A DNA stretch of 64,000 nucleotides, taken from Nostoc sp. UHCC 0302 (GTDB lineage Bacteria > Cyanobacteriota > Cyanobacteriia > Cyanobacteriales > Nostocaceae). The notes under the pieces are model-generated. The model ran no database searches. It had not been told where the DNA came from and worked only from the letters and a program-made list of their open reading frames with translations. Positions 17,789-25,958 of the stretch are shown one piece after another; the first letter of the stretch is position 1, and each line of letters starts with the position of its first letter. Location: the NCBI RefSeq assembly GCF_038096175.1, contig NZ_CP151099.1, forward strand, positions 7,976,001 to 8,040,000, given 5' to 3'. A program made the position numbers and the translations under genes.

Positions 17789-19756
17789 TTAATTTTTCTC
17801 AGTGAAAACTGAGTTTAATGTAAAGCAGTTGTAGCCTCTTCTCTTCGATTGAAAGAGCGCTTCTTCCGCAGCAGCAATCAATATTGTTGGGGATGTCTGA
17901 TACTTATAAGTAGTATTTGTCGTTGCAAGTCCTACACTAACAGTTAGGCAGGGCGCAAGCAATTTTTTAAATTTAGGAGCGTGAGCGATCGCTAATGCGT
18001 TAACTTTTTCTCGAATGTTTTCTGCAAGCCCAACGGCAGTATCAGCATTAGTTTGCGGGAAGATAGCTGCAAACTTTGTCCCTTCATAATGCGCTATCAG
18101 AGCAGTTTTATTTTTCAAACAGTTCTCAATCGTACTAGCAATTTTTTGTAGGCTGCTATTTCCTGCAATTTCTCCATAAGTTTCATAATAAATTTTTAAA
18201 TGGTCAATTTCACATACTATCAAAGATAGGATTGAAGTTGATGTTTGCCATTCCTGCCACTGTGTTTCTAGATATTGCTTAAAATTCTGTAAATTGACAA
18301 ACTGACTCATGATATCAGCTTCAGATTCGAGCAAATATTTTTGTTGTTTGTTTTCCAACAGCTTACCATTCGTATTAGCATCATTTTGCTTTCCCAACTG
18401 TTGGCTAAAATAAAAGCGATATAACTCACAGCTGACACGAGCTTGATTACCATTTAGTTGAACCAAACCCATGCTTTCTAACTTGTAAGCGGCGATCGCG
18501 TCTAGCTCTACTGTCACATCTGCTGCAATCACCTGCTGCATAGCTGAAACTAGCTGTGGATCTTGTTGTAGTAGAGTTAACAGTTCTCTAAGATGTGGAC
18601 TGTAAATTCCGGTTGGTGTGGATGCTGTTTGTAATAATACCTCTAGAGTCATTTCCCCCTGATATAAATAATAAAGTGCAAGGTTTACCAGATAGGGATG
18701 TCCTCCGATCATTTCTTGTAGGGGTGCAAGGCGTTTTGCTCCTGCTTCGTCTGCTGCCCAATCGAGTCCGTAACTCAATGCTAAATCTTGTACTTGCCGT
18801 AGCGTAAACGGTGGTAACGGTACTGTTATACCTACATTGAAAGGGGATTGATTGAGCTTCAACGGTATGTAAATTTCTGTTGTGTGAACGACTACTAACC
18901 GCAGTTTTTGCCAAGTCTGATCCTGCTTTGCTTGTTCGTGCCAAAATCGCAGCATTGGCAAGAAGTCCTGGGCAATATTAGGATGCTCAAAAACCCGATT
19001 GACTTCATTTAAAGCCAAAACTACAGGGCTATTATTAATGTACTGTAGCAAATACGCCTCGAAATAGATTTTGCAGCTTACCTTGCTGCCCATTTCTGTA
19101 TCCCAGAAATCATCCAGGCTGGGTAGAAGATTCAACTGCCTACTTACATAGATACAGAACCAACGTAAAAATTTATCAAGCGAAGCAAAAACGTCTTCGT
19201 CAGCTTCCTGAAAGTCCAAGTAGACGATTTGGTAACCCTGCTCTTTAGCATGAACAATCATTCGGTTGAGTAGCGAACTTTTCCCCATCTTCCGAGGTGC
19301 TTTGATGCGGATTAAGCAACCAGGGTGGATGATTTCGTTACAAACAAGTTCTTCCAGTGGAGGGCGTTCAATGTAAAGAGGAGAATTTAGCGGTACAGGG
19401 CCACTGGGAAAGTCTATATTGCTCACTGAAACTAATTCTGAAAAAACCTTTTGTGAGCTATGTTCTTTGCGGAAGTCTTGCTGGAGTGTAGTCTCCTGGT
19501 TACTTATCTCCTTTGGCAAGTATTTACGCAAGACTATATGCAGATTTTTTTTTGTTACTCTCTTTCCCAGCGCGGCAGAAAGGTCTTGCCACATCTGAGA
19601 GCCAACTTCTTTTATGTAATCGCAGCCATAGCCTGATACGTCTGCCATTTCACCATAAGTCTTGCCCAACCAAGCTTGATGGAACACAAATCGGTGAATG
19701 GAACCGAAAGGCCTGTCTTGCAAAATTTTTTCTATTACTTGCAGAAGCTCTTCCAC
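17789..19756 (-). CDS. AAA_35 STAND ATPase fused to a degenerate GGDEF domain
   Basis: 655 residues in three parts. Residues 1-80 are a helical N-terminal domain (YGEMADVSGYGCDYIKEVG) of the kind that opens many cyanobacterial STAND proteins. Residues ~110-450 are an AAA_35 ATPase with P-loop RKMGKSS at 155-161. Residues ~483-650 are a diguanylate-cyclase fold. In the last, the first metal Asp is kept (EIDHLK), but the NDxxGH motif is YETYGE and the GGDEF signature is EGTKF at 558-562, so cyclase activity is unlikely; it may bind GTP or a partner. No EAL domain follows. Cotranscription with the next gene is plausible. Confidence 0.8.
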   Translation of the reverse strand: MEELLQVIEKILQDRPFGSIHRFVFHQAWLGKTYGEMADVSGYGCDYIKEVGSQMWQDLSAALGKRVTKKNLHIVLRKYLPKEISNQETTLQQDFRKEHSSQKVFSELVSVSNIDFPSGPVPLNSPLYIERPPLEELVCNEIIHPGCLIRIKAPRKMGKSSLLNRMIVHAKEQGYQIVYLDFQEADEDVFASLDKFLRWFCIYVSRQLNLLPSLDDFWDTEMGSKVSCKIYFEAYLLQYINNSPVVLALNEVNRVFEHPNIAQDFLPMLRFWHEQAKQDQTWQKLRLVVVHTTEIYIPLKLNQSPFNVGITVPLPPFTLRQVQDLALSYGLDWAADEAGAKRLAPLQEMIGGHPYLVNLALYYLYQGEMTLEVLLQTASTPTGIYSPHLRELLTLLQQDPQLVSAMQQVIAADVTVELDAIAAYKLESMGLVQLNGNQARVSCELYRFYFSQQLGKQNDANTNGKLLENKQQKYLLESEADIMSQFVNLQNFKQYLETQWQEWQTSTSILSLIVCEIDHLKIYYETYGEIAGNSSLQKIASTIENCLKNKTALIAHYEGTKFAAIFPQTNADTAVGLAENIREKVNALAIAHAPKFKKLLAPCLTVSVGLATTNTTYKYQTSPTILIAAAEEALFQSKRRGYNCFTLNSVFTEKN

Positions 19757-20618
19757 GCTTGTTAAAGGTTAGGTAGTTAGTAAATTCACATACACTTTTT
19801 AGCTTAATAGTAATATACAACCGAAAAATACTTGAACAAAGAAAAATTAAATTTTTAGAGATAGAGTTTTTGACGCAATCACCTCACCACAACGGTTTTT
19901 GTATTTAAGATTTTTTTGTCAAGATGAGCTAATGCGCCAAGAGTGAACAGCTTTTCTTATGGATAAGTCAATTCTGTAGTAGTTTAACTTGTGATCAAGA
20001 GTAAAGCCTTTGTCTAACGCTGTTTTATTACTATGAAAAAAGAATAATAAATGCTAAATTATGTACTCAAATGTGGTAGGCAAAATAAGCGATGTCTGAC
20101 GACAAGCCGCTAAAAGCGTCTACTCTCCGATAATCTGTGCATAGATGATAGATATTGTATGTAAAGTCCATACACAATACTGCTGTGCAATCTTTGGGTA
20201 TTGTTATTCTGTCAAAAACACTGCACGAAAAACCCCTTCTCTTGTCAAAATGTCATAGCAAACAGGCAATTACTAAATGTTAAAAATTATTGTATATTAT
20301 TATACTATAATTTTATAAATAAAAATCTTAAGTATAAAAATTTATAGTGGGAAAAGTGGGTTTTGTGGGAAAAGTAGGAGATATCCTCAATAGTATTGCA
20401 TTTCTTTTTCAATTTGTGTAAGTTTACAAGTAGCAATTATCACTGAGAAAAACGTTGAGTAGCAAGCGTTCTAGCTACAAAGCGTGATGGCAAGTTTTAG
20501 GTTACCTACTGTTAGGGATAACTAATAATTTTTCTGTCAATAATTCTTAGTGAAGTAATTGAAATAATGTCGCTAACTCCGAACTCATTGTGTACAAGCA
20601 AGAACTTCTTATATGACA

Positions 20619-20717
20619 TACAGCAGTTTGCAAGTAAATAAAGTACAGTGTCTAAGTTTAAAAGTTATTATTAAAACCTTTTTGACTTCTGACTCCTGGC
20701 TCCTGAATTCTGCTGTA
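20619..20717 (-). repeat. MITE-like element, copy 2
   Basis: Exactly 99 bp, bounded by TACAGCAG and CTGCTGTA. Its reverse complement aligns with copies 3 and 4 (shared motifs CAGCAGAATTCAG, GTCAGAA, GTACTTTA). It shares TTTGCAAGTAAAT and GTCTAAGTTTAAAAG with copy 1 in the same orientation. No open frame. Confidence 0.8.
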
Positions 20718-20821
20718 TCACTTTTGAGCAAGAAGAACTCGCAGCTATCACAGAGTTGGATGACGAAGAAATCATTTCCCTTGTAGAACGATCGCCTGTA
20801 GCAAGGAATCCTACGATTTGA
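20718..20821 (+). pseudogene. Possible gene fragment next to the MITE-like copy
   Basis: Immediately after the repeat one frame reads ITFEQEELAAITELDDEEI and ends about fifteen residues later at TGA. The acidic, helix-like composition looks like coding sequence, but there is no start codon and only about 33 codons. It may be the tail of a gene interrupted by the repeat. I could not assign a family. Confidence 0.3.
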
Positions 20822-20852
20822 AACAGTATTTAAGTGATGCACGTTTATTGAA

Positions 20853-20897
20853 GTCAAAAGCCAAAGGTCAAAACTTTTTTTGTTTTTGGCTTTTGAC
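20853..20897. terminator. Long AT-rich hairpin
   Basis: GTCAAAAGCCAAA pairs with TTTGGCTTTTGAC around a loop with a run of seven T. It resembles an intrinsic terminator but follows no intact gene, only the fragment at 20718-20821. It could equally be a dispersed repeat. Confidence 0.4.
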
Positions 20898-20977
20898 CTC
20901 TTTTCTTACATCACCTAGATTTCTGCCGATGAACACTAGTATTACAAAATAAACAAAAGATTTAATAGACTTGCACT

Positions 20978-21076
20978 TACAGCAGAATTCAGAAGTTGCA
21001 ATTCAGAAGTAAAATAATCTTTCTGCCTAGCTTTGAGAGCTAGTTTGTGTACTGCACTAACTTGAAATCTGCTGTA
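20978..21076 (+). repeat. MITE-like element, copy 3
   Basis: 99 bp, bounded by TACAGCAGAATTCAGAA and TGAAATCTGCTGTA. Aligns end to end with copy 4 at 23557-23655. No open frame. Confidence 0.8.
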
Positions 21077-21141
21077 CTAAAATTGCAACGGCAAAATTTT
21101 ATTAGCTCCAAACTACTTTCTAATTTTTACTCCCATGTTAT

Positions 21142-21339
21142 TTGGGATGGTGTTCGGTAACTAATCAAAAAAGTAACCTGTTTTGCAAAGAAGCTTTAGA
21201 ACGTGCTTCTTCGCCTGAAGAACTAGGCCAAATCATGCAGGTAGTCAGTCTAAAAAACTGGCTACCTGTTGTTGCTGTTAATTCGTTAGTAGCGCCGAGG
21301 AGACGTAGTAGCAACGCTAGACCAAAGCAAAAATACTAA
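21142..21339 (+). pseudogene. Short open frame, probable gene remnant
   Basis: A 65-codon frame. The middle part (CKEALERASSPEELGQIMQV) looks like a real helical protein segment; the ends look random. No ribosome site is visible. I do not recognise the family. It could be part of the same broken gene as the frame ending at 21677, since both are on the plus strand and only about 80 bases apart. Confidence 0.3.
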
Positions 21340-21417
21340 AACAGCTACAACTAGTACGCGGTAAACTAACGTAATTGCAAACGCCGGGTTGTGATGTTAG
21401 CTCCTGACAACGAAAGC

Positions 21418-21677
21418 GCCAAGACGTAGACAAACAGACAATTCAACAGCAACCCCAAACTTTGCAGCAAAGCCTCCAAGCAACAGAGAAGCTAACACCG
21501 ATATTAAAAGAGAAAGGGCTAGACTCAATTGGATGCGATCGCATTCACCAAACGCAACGTCTGCGAACTTACACCAGCCTCAGCCTAAAGACACCAAGAG
21601 GGAAGGCTATTGTTCAGGTGGCAAATGCTTTAGCTGGGTATAGAGCATTGAGAAAGAAGCAGGGGAGAAGAATTTAG
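21418..21677 (+). pseudogene. Open frame without start codon, probable gene remnant
   Basis: The frame is open from just after a TGA at about 21407 to a TAG at 21675. The first part is Gln-rich (QQPQTLQQSLQATEKLTPIL) and the second half is basic (GYRALRKKQGRRI). A TTG at 21462 is the only candidate start. The Gln-rich stretch followed by LKEKGLDS resembles the C-terminal tails of Uma2-type proteins, but the rest does not. Likely debris. Its stop codon lies inside the hairpin at 21653-21695. Confidence 0.3.
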
Positions 21678-21695
21678 ATTCTCCTCTGCTTCTTT
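21653..21695 (+). terminator. Strong GC-containing hairpin
   Basis: AAAGAAGCAGGGGAGAA pairs with TTCTCCTCTGCTTCTTT with a single G-T type mismatch. It overlaps the stop codon of the remnant frame and isolates the following lipoprotein gene from upstream transcription. Confidence 0.6.
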
Positions 21696-21878
21696 AGTTC
21701 CTAATTCTCAATCGTTGATTAAAAAAATTATTAAATTCTACTTTATATTTTGGTACTAGTTGATAAAAAGTGTCATTATATGCGACAGTAAAATCTATGA
21801 CACAGCGTCAAACCCAAGGACAGATAGTAGTTTGAAATGTTGCAATTACGGGCTTTTTCAGTATCTCTAGGAACAACA

Positions 21879-22922
21879 ATGATAAAATTTCGCTATATTT
21901 GTTTAACTTTCGCCACAGCAGCAATAGTTAGTCTGAGTGCTTGTAACAGTACGCCAACGGCAGAAACTCCATCCGCGCCAGTTGCTAACTCTACTCCCCA
22001 AGCTACAGAGGCCGTGAGTCAGAACAATCACAGCGGTCATGGTAGTAAAGCGAAAATTAACATTAATAGTGCTATTTTGTCTCAGTTGGATAAGTTTGAA
22101 GCTAAACTAGGTGTCCCAGCTTTATCAAATAAAATTCAGGCGGCTCGCCCTTATGCTAGTCCAGAAGATTTAGTTACTAAAAAAGTTATTACTCAGGAAC
22201 AGTTTGACCAAATTAAAGACCAAGTAACTGTTCAAGAAGTAGTACTCACAGGTGAGGCAAAAGATGTTGACTACATGACTAAGTTAGGCTTAATGAAAGG
22301 GCATCTTTTCGTAGCGCAAGAACTGCTGGATAAGAATCAGCCGAAACAGGCAGAACCTCATATTGGGCATCCAGTTGAGGAGATTTACGTTGATGTAGAA
22401 GACCAGCTAAATGAGCGCAAAGTCAAAGAATTTAAGACAACTTTGGTAAGTTTACAAGATTTAGTGAAATCTAAACCCAAAGATGCTAAAGTCAAAACTG
22501 ATTTTACCGCTTCAGTGCAATCAGTCGATGGAGCGATCGCAGTTTTGCCAGTAGCTCAACGTTCCAAACCAGGATTTGTGCTACAGGTGATTAATGAATT
22601 GCTAGATTCAGCCAACTCAGAATATGGAGCGGCGATCGCAGATGGTAAAATAGCCGCAGCAATTGAGTATCAAGATTCCCGTGGCTTTGTCACCTATGCT
22701 AATGATTTATACAAAGGAATTTCTAGTAAAGTAGCTCAAGCAGATCCGGAAGCACACAAAGCAATTGAAACAAGTTTGGCTGAGCTAGTAAAAGCTTGGC
22801 CTAGTGTCATTCCCCCAGCTACACCAGTTAAGACTCCTGAAGATGTTACTAAGCTTATCAAGACCATTGAAGAAAACTCTCAAAAAGCGATCGACAAAAC
22901 TAGCACCCAAGCGCAACGATAA
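21879..22922 (+). CDS. HHH-domain lipoprotein of an iron-uptake module
   Basis: 347 residues from ATG 21879 (the ATG at 21837 would add 14 residues before the signal peptide). Signal peptide ends in the lipobox VSLSAC. Then a His-containing linker (NNHSGHGSK) and a helix-hairpin-helix/ComEA-like domain (ININSAILSQLDKFEAKLG). The rest is helical with the candidate metal site HIGHPVEEIY near residue 162 and KGHLFVAQELL before it. Placed just upstream of a ferritin-like protein and an FTR1 permease, it likely acts as the periplasmic iron-binding partner, in the manner of EfeO. That role is inference from context. Confidence 0.72.
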   Translation: MIKFRYICLTFATAAIVSLSACNSTPTAETPSAPVANSTPQATEAVSQNNHSGHGSKAKININSAILSQLDKFEAKLGVPALSNKIQAARPYASPEDLVTKKVITQEQFDQIKDQVTVQEVVLTGEAKDVDYMTKLGLMKGHLFVAQELLDKNQPKQAEPHIGHPVEEIYVDVEDQLNERKVKEFKTTLVSLQDLVKSKPKDAKVKTDFTASVQSVDGAIAVLPVAQRSKPGFVLQVINELLDSANSEYGAAIADGKIAAAIEYQDSRGFVTYANDLYKGISSKVAQADPEAHKAIETSLAELVKAWPSVIPPATPVKTPEDVTKLIKTIEENSQKAIDKTSTQAQR

Positions 22923-23067
22923 CAGCACAACTTAATGGGATGCTCAGAGTAAGGGAGTTTAAAATGAGTGGAGTAAATAGTTAGGAGTTAAGACTTATAA
23001 GTAATGAATTCCTAACTCCTAACTAAAATTACTCATGACGCTCCATTCGTAATTTGATTAACAACTG

Positions 23068-23502
23068 ATGCAAGAGCTTGACCTAAATAAGACCATTGAC
23101 TTGCTAAATGCCATTATGGAATTTGAATTAGCAGGGGTAGTTCGATATACACATTATTCCTTGATGGTGACTGGCCCTAACCGCATTCCAATTGTGGCTT
23201 TCTTTAAAGCCCAGGCAAGTGAATCTCTACTCCATGCCGAACAAGTGGGAGAAATACTCACGGGTTTAGATGGACATCCCTCTTTGAGAATCGCCCCAAT
23301 GGAAGAAACTTACAAGCATACGGTCAAGGACATCTTGGCAGAAAGCTTATCTCACGAGAAAAAAGCTCTTGATTTGTATAAAAGTTTGCTTGAAACTGTC
23401 ACCAACGCTAGCATTTATCTTGAAGAATTTGCGCGGGGGATGATTGGACAAGAAGAGATGCATAATCTCGAACTGAAAAAGATGCTACGCGATTTTAGCT
23501 AG
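23068..23502 (+). CDS. Ferritin-like (bacterioferritin/Dps-type) protein
   Basis: 144 residues forming a four-helix bundle. Candidate di-iron ligands: Glu in MEFELAGVVRYTHYS, Glu and His in ASESLLHAEQVGE, Glu in AESLSHEKKAL, and the EExxH motif EEMHNLE in the last helix. This spacing matches bacterioferritin-type ferroxidase centres. No haem-binding Met is obvious. Its place between an iron-binding lipoprotein and the FTR1 permease suggests handling of the imported iron in the cytoplasm. ATG 23068 has no clear ribosome site. Confidence 0.82.
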   Translation: MQELDLNKTIDLLNAIMEFELAGVVRYTHYSLMVTGPNRIPIVAFFKAQASESLLHAEQVGEILTGLDGHPSLRIAPMEETYKHTVKDILAESLSHEKKALDLYKSLLETVTNASIYLEEFARGMIGQEEMHNLELKKMLRDFS

Positions 23503-23504
23503 GT

Positions 23505-23534
23505 AGTCATTAGTCATTAGTCATTAGTCATTGG
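23505..23534. repeat. Heptanucleotide array (TCATTAG)n
   Basis: Four tandem copies of AGTCATT directly after the ferritin-like gene. The opposite-strand version of the same unit forms the array at 23657-23735, so the two arrays can pair and enclose MITE-like copy 4. Confidence 0.8.
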
Positions 23535-23556
23535 CTATTTGTCCGAAGACAAAGAA

Positions 23557-23655
23557 TACAGCAGAATTCAGAATTTGAGAGTCAGAATTCAAACAGGTTT
23601 TATGCTTGGTTCTGAGACCTAGTTTCTGTACTTTACCAACATGAAATCTGCTGTA
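23557..23655 (+). repeat. MITE-like element, copy 4
   Basis: 99 bp, TACAGCAGAATTCAGAA to TGAAATCTGCTGTA, colinear with copy 3. It lies between two inverted heptamer arrays in the spacer between the ferritin-like gene and the FTR1 gene. Confidence 0.82.
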
Positions 23656-23656
23656 A

Positions 23657-23735
23657 ATGACTAATGACAGATGACAAAGGACAGATGACAAAGGACAGAT
23701 GACAAAGGACAAATGACAAAGGACAAATGACAAAA
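23657..23735. repeat. Tandem array of GACAAAGGACA/AATGACA units ending at a start codon
   Basis: A 14-bp unit (two degenerate heptamers, GATGACAAAGGACA) repeats about five times and runs to one base before the ATG of the FTR1 gene. AAAGGAC inside the last units is the only Shine-Dalgarno-like sequence available to that gene. Confidence 0.8.
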
Positions 23736-23736
23736 C

Positions 23737-24705
23737 ATGAACTTTAGTGATGCCATACCTACTTTTGTGATTACACTCCGAGAAGGAGTGGAAGCTGCCC
23801 TTGTTGTTGGCATTGTCCTAGCTTTGCTGAAAAAAGCTAAACAAAGCCGACTCAAACCTTGGGTATATGCTGGTGTCGGTGTTGGCATTGCCATCAGTGG
23901 TTTGATAGGTGTGCTATTCAGTTGGGTGACTCAAGCACTTGGCAGAGCTTATCCGCAATACGCGGGAGTGATTGAGCCAGCACTGGAAGGCGTGTTTAGT
24001 GTGTTGGCGATCGCAATGCTCAGCTGGATGCTAATCTGGATGACTAAACAAGCCAGATTTATGAAAGCTCAAGTTGAAGGAGCTGTCACCAGCGCTTTGA
24101 CAAAAAAGGGCAATGCTGGATGGGGTATTTTTAGCTTAATTTTTGTTGCCGTCCTGCGTGAAGGTTTTGAAACCGTTCTGTTTATTGCTGGTAGTCTTCA
24201 ACAGGGGTTAATGCCCGCTATTGGCGCTATTGGCGGACTTATAACATCAGTAGTAATAGGCGTACTGTTATTTAAATGGGGTATTAGAATTAACATTCGC
24301 CTGTTTTTCCAAGCAATGGGCGTTTTATTAGTATTGATTGTCGCTGGGTTAGTTGTGACAGCACTGCAACGTTTTGACGAGGCTGTTGCTAGCGTTGCTC
24401 TCAGCAGCCGTGCCTCAGAAAGCCTTTGTTTCTATTACGAACGCTTTACCAGAGTTCATTCTTGTATTTTGGGGCCAATGGTTTGGAATACTTCCAAAAT
24501 CTTGCCTGATGAACAGTTTCCTGGTGTTATTCTCCAATCTTTGTTTGGCTACAGAGAAAATCTTTATATTGTGCAAGCAATAGGATATGTAGTATTTTTA
24601 TTCACTGTTGGAGGGTTGTATTTCCGCAGCATTGTTGGTGATTCTCCTAAAACTAGAAAGAACACATCTGTTGGACAAAGACCGATTGGTTCCGTGAAGG
24701 ATTAA
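23737..24705 (+). CDS. FTR1-family iron permease
   Basis: 322 residues with about seven membrane helices. Both iron-binding REGxE motifs of the family are present: REGVE at 15-19 in the first helix and REGFE at 141-145. The C-terminal region contains the expected last helix (GYVVFLFTVGGLYF) and a polar tail. FTR1/EfeU permeases import ferric iron after oxidation. Together with the HHH lipoprotein and ferritin-like gene upstream this makes an iron-uptake and storage module. An EfeB-type peroxidase is absent. A repeat array forms the whole 5' leader. Confidence 0.9.
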   Translation: MNFSDAIPTFVITLREGVEAALVVGIVLALLKKAKQSRLKPWVYAGVGVGIAISGLIGVLFSWVTQALGRAYPQYAGVIEPALEGVFSVLAIAMLSWMLIWMTKQARFMKAQVEGAVTSALTKKGNAGWGIFSLIFVAVLREGFETVLFIAGSLQQGLMPAIGAIGGLITSVVIGVLLFKWGIRINIRLFFQAMGVLLVLIVAGLVVTALQRFDEAVASVALSSRASESLCFYYERFTRVHSCILGPMVWNTSKILPDEQFPGVILQSLFGYRENLYIVQAIGYVVFLFTVGGLYFRSIVGDSPKTRKNTSVGQRPIGSVKD

Positions 24706-24757
24706 AGGGGGCTGGGGACTGGAAAGACAAAGAGGAGAATAACAACTCCTAACTCCT

Positions 24758-24816
24758 GTAGAGACGCGTAGACGCTCGAAGAGTGGGTTCTCGTAAGAGT
24801 ATAATCGCGTCTCTAC
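24758..24816. terminator. Palindrome between convergent genes
   Basis: GTAGAGACGCG and CGCGTCTCTAC form an 11-bp stem with a long loop between the FTR1 gene and the convergent substrate-binding protein gene, overlapping the latter's stop codon. It may terminate both transcripts. The same arm sequence recurs in the repeats at 43940, 54717 and 59719, so it is also a dispersed repeat. Confidence 0.55.
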
Positions 24817-25760
24817 GTTTTCTCTACTGCAAACAAGTCTTGCTTAAGCTGCTGACAAGCTTTTTCAATCGCGTTTATGCTACCTGGATTCACTAGACCA
24901 AAATAATCAAATACATAGACTCTGTTATTTTTAGTTGCTTCTAGTTGCTTCCAAAAAGCTTCTTTTTTGAAGGAATTTAAAAGTGCTGCTTGGGAATTCC
25001 CTTGTGGGGGATTAACTAAAATTATTACCTCTGGATTGGCTTCTAAAACTTTCTCAGCCGAAAGCGTTATGTAACCACCAATCGAGCTTTTACCTTGCAA
25101 TTCTGCTGCTAGATTTTTTACCTGGAATTTTCCCAGTAAATCCCCAGCCCAACTATTTTTATTGGGAGCTAAGATTGGCTGACGACTAACCAGTACCAAA
25201 GCAGAAGGACTTTGATTTGGATTATCTGGTAAGAAAGTTTTATAACGGTTTAATAAAGACTGAGGATCTGCACCAATTGACTGCGCCAATGTTGTAGTAA
25301 GTTCTGTTAAAGATTCCCATTTATTTACCTTGGTGAGCAAGGTTGAAATTCCTAGCTGCTTGAGTTTTTGAATTGGTACGTCAGAAAAACCTTCAGCACC
25401 AATCACTAAATCTGGTTTGAGTACTACTATTTTTTCTAAATTTGGCGGATTTTGCCCTTCGCTAACGCGGGGAATATCTTTAAATCGTGGATCATCTTTA
25501 AATAATCTGCTACCAGTAATCCCGACAATTTTTGTTTGATCAAGTTGAGAGATAATATCAGCTGATAGAGAGGTAAGAGCAACAACTCTTTTTACCTCTT
25601 TTTTTGGTGATTCTTGAGAATTGGTATTAGCCCTATCAACGGAATCTGCTACTTTTGGTTGTAGCTGCTGAGTGGTTGCAGTCGTACAAGCAGCTAAAAC
25701 TATACTCAATAAAAGTGCTAAAGCAGATAATAGCCATCGGCGATGCATATTAAAATTCAT
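24813..25760 (-). CDS. Metal-chelate ABC transporter substrate-binding lipoprotein (BtuF/FhuD-like)
   Basis: 315 residues from ATG 25760 (ATG 25748 is also possible; a TTG at 25796 is not preferred). Signal peptide with lipobox VLAAC. The mature protein is a class III binding protein: first lobe with VVALTSLSADIISQLD and KPDLVIGAEGF, a long connecting helix, and second lobe ending NRVYVFDYFGL. Such proteins bind siderophores, haem or cobalamin. No permease or ATPase gene is adjacent; the convergent FTR1 module suggests iron-chelate uptake, while the cobalt genes upstream leave cobalamin possible. Confidence 0.78.
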   Translation of the reverse strand: MNFNMHRRWLLSALALLLSIVLAACTTATTQQLQPKVADSVDRANTNSQESPKKEVKRVVALTSLSADIISQLDQTKIVGITGSRLFKDDPRFKDIPRVSEGQNPPNLEKIVVLKPDLVIGAEGFSDVPIQKLKQLGISTLLTKVNKWESLTELTTTLAQSIGADPQSLLNRYKTFLPDNPNQSPSALVLVSRQPILAPNKNSWAGDLLGKFQVKNLAAELQGKSSIGGYITLSAEKVLEANPEVIILVNPPQGNSQAALLNSFKKEAFWKQLEATKNNRVYVFDYFGLVNPGSINAIEKACQQLKQDLFAVEKT

Positions 25761-25958
25761 TGTAGAGAAACTTAGCAGCACTTTTAAAAATAGCAAATGT
25801 AGATTCTATTTTCACTTAGCTTGACTTTATCATCGCTGCGATCGCCTGATATTTTCTTTCTCTATGCCTCTGCGTGAAACAAAAAATTTTTGAGTATTGT
25901 TTACGCGATTAAGAAGTAAATTTTATAAAAAGGCGTTGGTAGCTTAAAATTAATTGCC

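Larger units (their letters stand above)
19757..21836. other. Two-kilobase gene-poor region with repeats and gene relics
   Basis: No convincing intact gene. It contains two copies of the 99-bp MITE-like element (20619-20717 and 20978-21076), a hairpin at 20853-20897, a peptide-like relic at ~20718-20821, two short open frames at 21142-21339 and ~21418-21677 that look like gene remains, and a strong hairpin at 21653-21695. The stretch 20260-20345 is extremely AT-rich. Confidence 0.5.

Noticed and set aside
17789-19756. Active diguanylate cyclase
   Set aside because: GGDEF is replaced by EGTKF and NDxxGH is not kept, so I did not annotate cyclase activity.
23505-23735. CRISPR-like array
   Set aside because: Units are 7-14 bp and directly adjoining, with no unique spacers and no cas genes; this is STRR-type repeat sequence.
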